A DNA stretch of 42,606 bases, from assembly GCA_026421245.1 (NCBI GenBank), contig JAPKDJ010000030.1:1-42606 (forward strand), written 5' to 3'. The first letter of the stretch is position 1, and every line of letters starts with the position of its first letter. Under the pieces are notes generated by a model. That model had not been told where the DNA came from and ran no database searches. It worked only from the letters and a program-made list of their open reading frames with translations. The DNA comes from Akkermansiaceae bacterium. Its GTDB lineage: Bacteria > Verrucomicrobiota > Verrucomicrobiia > Verrucomicrobiales > Akkermansiaceae. Shown one piece after another: positions 42,001 to 42,606 of this stretch. A program made the translations under genes and the position numbers.

Positions 42001-42606
42001 AAATTGATCGGCATCGGTCAGGGTAAAGGTGTGTCGGAAGTAGGTGGTGATGTGTTTGTTACCATCGTCTCCACCGAATTCGACTTCAGTTGTTTCGTCT
42101 CCATCGCCGTAGCCGAGTTGTGCCGGGCCGGTGTTCCACGAGTCGTCTTCAAAGCCTGTCGATCTCCAAGTTGTTCCCTGATCAGATCCGTTGTCGAGGT
42201 AAGACCAGGTAGCTCCGGCAGCCAAAAGGGATTCGACTGGGGCAGCGGAAACGCGTATCTCCAGATTATCAATGGCCCAGGATTCCTCGTCACCGCCATC
42301 CCAGTTGTTTCCCGAGGCAAACCAGTTGATGGTTGCGGTGGAAGCGGTGTGCGGAATATCACGAAATGCCGGAACACGAGTCATGTCATAGCCACCATCG
42401 CGAAAGTTGTTGGCGCTATCGCCGAAGGCGGCATGTTCGTTCCGGAAGATCAGCGATCCAGCGTGGTAGGGGAAGGTTTGGCCTCCATTGCTATTAAAGT
42501 TTTGGTTGAAAATCTCGGTCCCATCGAGAGTCACCACGAGGTCGTCGTTGTTGCCATCCCAGGTGTCAATGATGGCGAGCAGAAAGCGGAGGCTAATGGT
42601 GTTGTG
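36040..42606 (-). CDS. Giant secreted CotH / lamin-tail / cadherin-like repeat protein (5' end beyond the right edge)
   Basis: At least 2188 residues are in one frame, open to the window edge, so N-terminus and signal peptide are missing. From the N-side: a jelly-roll segment (LVVTLDGTEIFNQNF to AIDNLEIRVSA); a carbohydrate-binding-like domain (FRHTFTLTDADQF, GGAVYLNGTLI); five tandem Ig/cadherin-like repeats of about 95 residues (about 40360-41720), each with LxNDxD and GTDSFTYRxxDG; a lamin-tail domain (VINEIMFHPISGNDLDEFIE); a CotH kinase-like domain (GMRVRGAGSRNH, FIPHDLDTIL near 38670); three further lamin-tail domains (ISEVLAINSS, LRINEWLSQD, ISEIMYDPLGG); and a C-terminal PDGDGITNLFEFALRMDP segment typical of verrucomicrobial secreted proteins. 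CotH-type domains can phosphorylate extracellular proteins; the lamin-tail and Ig repeats are probably adhesive. No membrane anchor is visible at the C-terminus. Confidence 0.88.
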   Translation of the reverse strand, partial: HNTISLRFLLAIIDTWDGNNDDLVVTLDGTEIFNQNFNSNGGQTFPYHAGSLIFRNEHAAFGDSANNFRDGGYDMTRVPAFRDIPHTASTATINWFASGNNWDGGDEESWAIDNLEIRVSAAPVESLLAAGATWSYLDNGSDQGTTWRSTGFEDDSWNTGPAQLGYGDGDETTEVEFGGDDGNKHITTYFRHTFTLTDADQFADLVLGFIRDDGGAVYLNGTLIAIDNLDQNASSAAQANNNSGLTAENTWNEFEVPEGLLIEGINVLAVEIHQDSPSSSDISMDAYLLGKRVAHGGVLANDTDPEDDLLTAELLTNPLNGSLEFNPDGTFLYTPNVNYEGTDSFTYRISDDEFQSDPATVSLTMTSGPSDFPVTTPDSYPATEDTPLTITSAAGVLQNDTDPDSPNLTAILENGPTYGALSLTLGGGFTYSPVLNYSGTDTFTYRANDGVNSSQLQTVTINVAPVNDPPLAYPEDYLIAPGQPLTVSVSTGVLANDSDFDTSSLTAVLISNVNSGSLNLAPDGSFTYTSDAEFSGNDSFTYEASDGFLTSQEVTVSIQVNAPPLANNDSYVTAEDSPIIKTIEEGLLANDEDLNILTIALISEPSYGTLSLSLEGAFIYIPNGNFDGTDSFTYRAHDSFQGSNLATVTITVTAVNDGPGTRDDSYETGLDQILMVNSGGGVLSNDIDVDSPSITAALINDVSGGSLTFSPDGSFTYEPNPDFTGTDSFTYRASDGQETSSETTVTIDVRSTSSNIVINEIMFHPISGNDLDEFIELTNIGTTAVSLNGWQFTNSIEFTFPDVSIPPGGFLVITADTATFEVTYGILPNVIGNWAGKLSNSGEKIVLTDATGEDVDEVRYQDQGDWAIRQRVNVGNEDGWSWSSAADAEGSSLELVNPKLTNKQGQNWASSVGNTPTPSTQNSTALDNTAPLILDVAHFPPVPTSTEPIGIVAELKDEKNEVVQGILHYRVSDQNSAPFQTATMLDDGYNCDTEAGDGIFGFILPPQPTGTVIEFYIESSDGTDTRTWPAPASNGQTANALIQIDDEINDDDHAFYRIIMPVPELNQWRGINRQSNAMMNATVILNDGSGPKIRYLAGMRVRGAGSRNHTPVPMLVTLPRDNEWNNMTRMSLNTKFTYLQFLGMKLFQASDMLAPDTYRVQVRINGENIARGDGFDYGSMVHVQPLSGEFIDDKFATDDGGNLYKKTRPDVEFRWRDGNIGRYQGDGWSKKTNSSQNDWTDLDEMLRVMNNASEAPDYLAQVEAVADVDQWMKWFAAMAILANGETNVSNGADDDYSMYRGANDPRFVFIPHDLDTILSIGDFSRNESPQHTLFDMIEDGDVLNPFVPFFTHPDVIDRFYLALRQLLQTTFSKQEFDELLDNNLTGWVPTAQIEQMRDFMDARRIFIEGEITPVIGPPDALPLATSNGTFDSPHRNLYISEVLAINSSTQNVDGSYPDAIELHNDGPNLLNLEGMSFSDDPLVPNRFVFPAGSEIPAGGYLVIWGGSSQPTPGIYTGFNLDGQGETLTLSDSTANGGGIIDSITFGIQATDYSIGRAGAGNTTWQLCQPTLGGPNQNVSLGDPSQLRINEWLSQDKTVFEEEFVELYNLADQPIALGSLLISDEPVNSPDKHTIKELSFIAPGGFVLLTPAGGSANPVRANELPFRLASENEWVSLRGANGVVIDQIHFVNQLADISRGRKPDGRESYHDFIVPTPGYSNSAPLLNEELLLQNLRISEIMYDPLGGSDFEFIELENIGSKPINLAGARFTEGIRFDFPNIILQPGEFIILVQNLDQFEARYGNGLNVAGEYDGKLSNGGERLRLEVFRITAGIHDFEYDDWFPAADGSGFSLDFTDTTRPASAWTDKQNWDASLALNGTPGSSGSFLIRPFEAEHLSLSDQLTIIPQISYGALSPASVSFQWSSLEGPAPVMFSDPGEPNTSISFESPGVYIVRLEASAFGANYLQEMTITIYDSYPIWVTRNFGSKIQGQTGKEDDPDGDGITNLFEFALRMDPTVADSELFPIPAYDRVEDALAVTFTKNFFDPTKIGLVVDVSSDLKNWTSSPSVVTESVLANDNSIQTLRYVDQTAASATRTRFMRLRMIYHNGIVSNNTPQILSIANAPGLPSITFISQFGQSYQLEYTTDPRNGWIAIGDPIIATQEQSVLIDTSGTTDRLRLYRILRLPLN

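Overview
The window reads like accessory and housekeeping chromosome of a Gram-negative bacterium of the Verrucomicrobiota, probably the Verrucomicrobiales. This is an inference from gene content: large secreted CotH/lamin-tail proteins, FG-GAP/ASPIC-UnbV proteins, a DUF1080 protein, a di-haem cytochrome c peroxidase, LTXXQ proteins and several ECF sigma factors. Few genes have a Shine-Dalgarno sequence, and at least one (trxA) looks leaderless. No tRNA, rRNA, CRISPR array, insertion sequence or prophage was recognised.

Layout. Positions 1-2195 (minus) hold an LTXXQ periplasmic protein, an exported protein of unknown function and the start of an ECF sigma factor. Positions 2468-2760 hold a wrecked nucleotidyltransferase gene. 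Positions 2867-9810 (minus) are the most interesting part: two long genes, each interrupted by one in-frame UGA. The first is a formate dehydrogenase alpha subunit whose UGA falls exactly at the metal-binding selenocysteine site. The second is a secreted FG-GAP / ASPIC-UnbV / thioredoxin-like / TPR protein whose frame continues unchanged past a UGA. Both UGAs are followed, at 12-13 nt, by a 6-bp hairpin with a 5-nt GGUC(U/G) loop, the arrangement of the bacterial SECIS element read by SelB. I interpret both as selenoproteins; the second would be an unusual, possibly undescribed selenoprotein family. None of the selenocysteine machinery (selA, selB, selC, selD) lies in the window.

Positions 9984-13494 (plus) encode a CysJ-type diflavin reductase, a bifunctional-nuclease-domain protein and an M29-like aminopeptidase, closed by a strong terminator. 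Positions 13640-15931 are a compact ECF sigma / membrane protein / PDZ protein cluster that resembles an envelope-stress module. Positions 15953-16799 (minus) hold a broken FKBP gene and a rhodanese-like protein. Positions 16895-21539 (plus) carry phosphatidylserine synthase, a LysM amidase, an exported Pro/Gly-rich protein, an AsmA-like protein and an SRPBCC protein: an envelope-biogenesis stretch. A cytochrome c peroxidase (minus) is followed by plus-strand NHL-propeller, metallo-beta-lactamase-fold and beta-hydroxyacid-dehydrogenase genes, a PLK-repeat membrane protein, a 26-residue membrane peptide and thioredoxin.

A symmetric terminator separates trxA from a convergent entericidin-like lipoprotein. 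DNA primase (minus) and an NfeD-family protein (plus) start 2 bp apart. A DUF1080 protein, a decayed stretch, purL (minus) and a giant secreted CotH/lamin-tail protein (minus, running off the right edge) complete the window.
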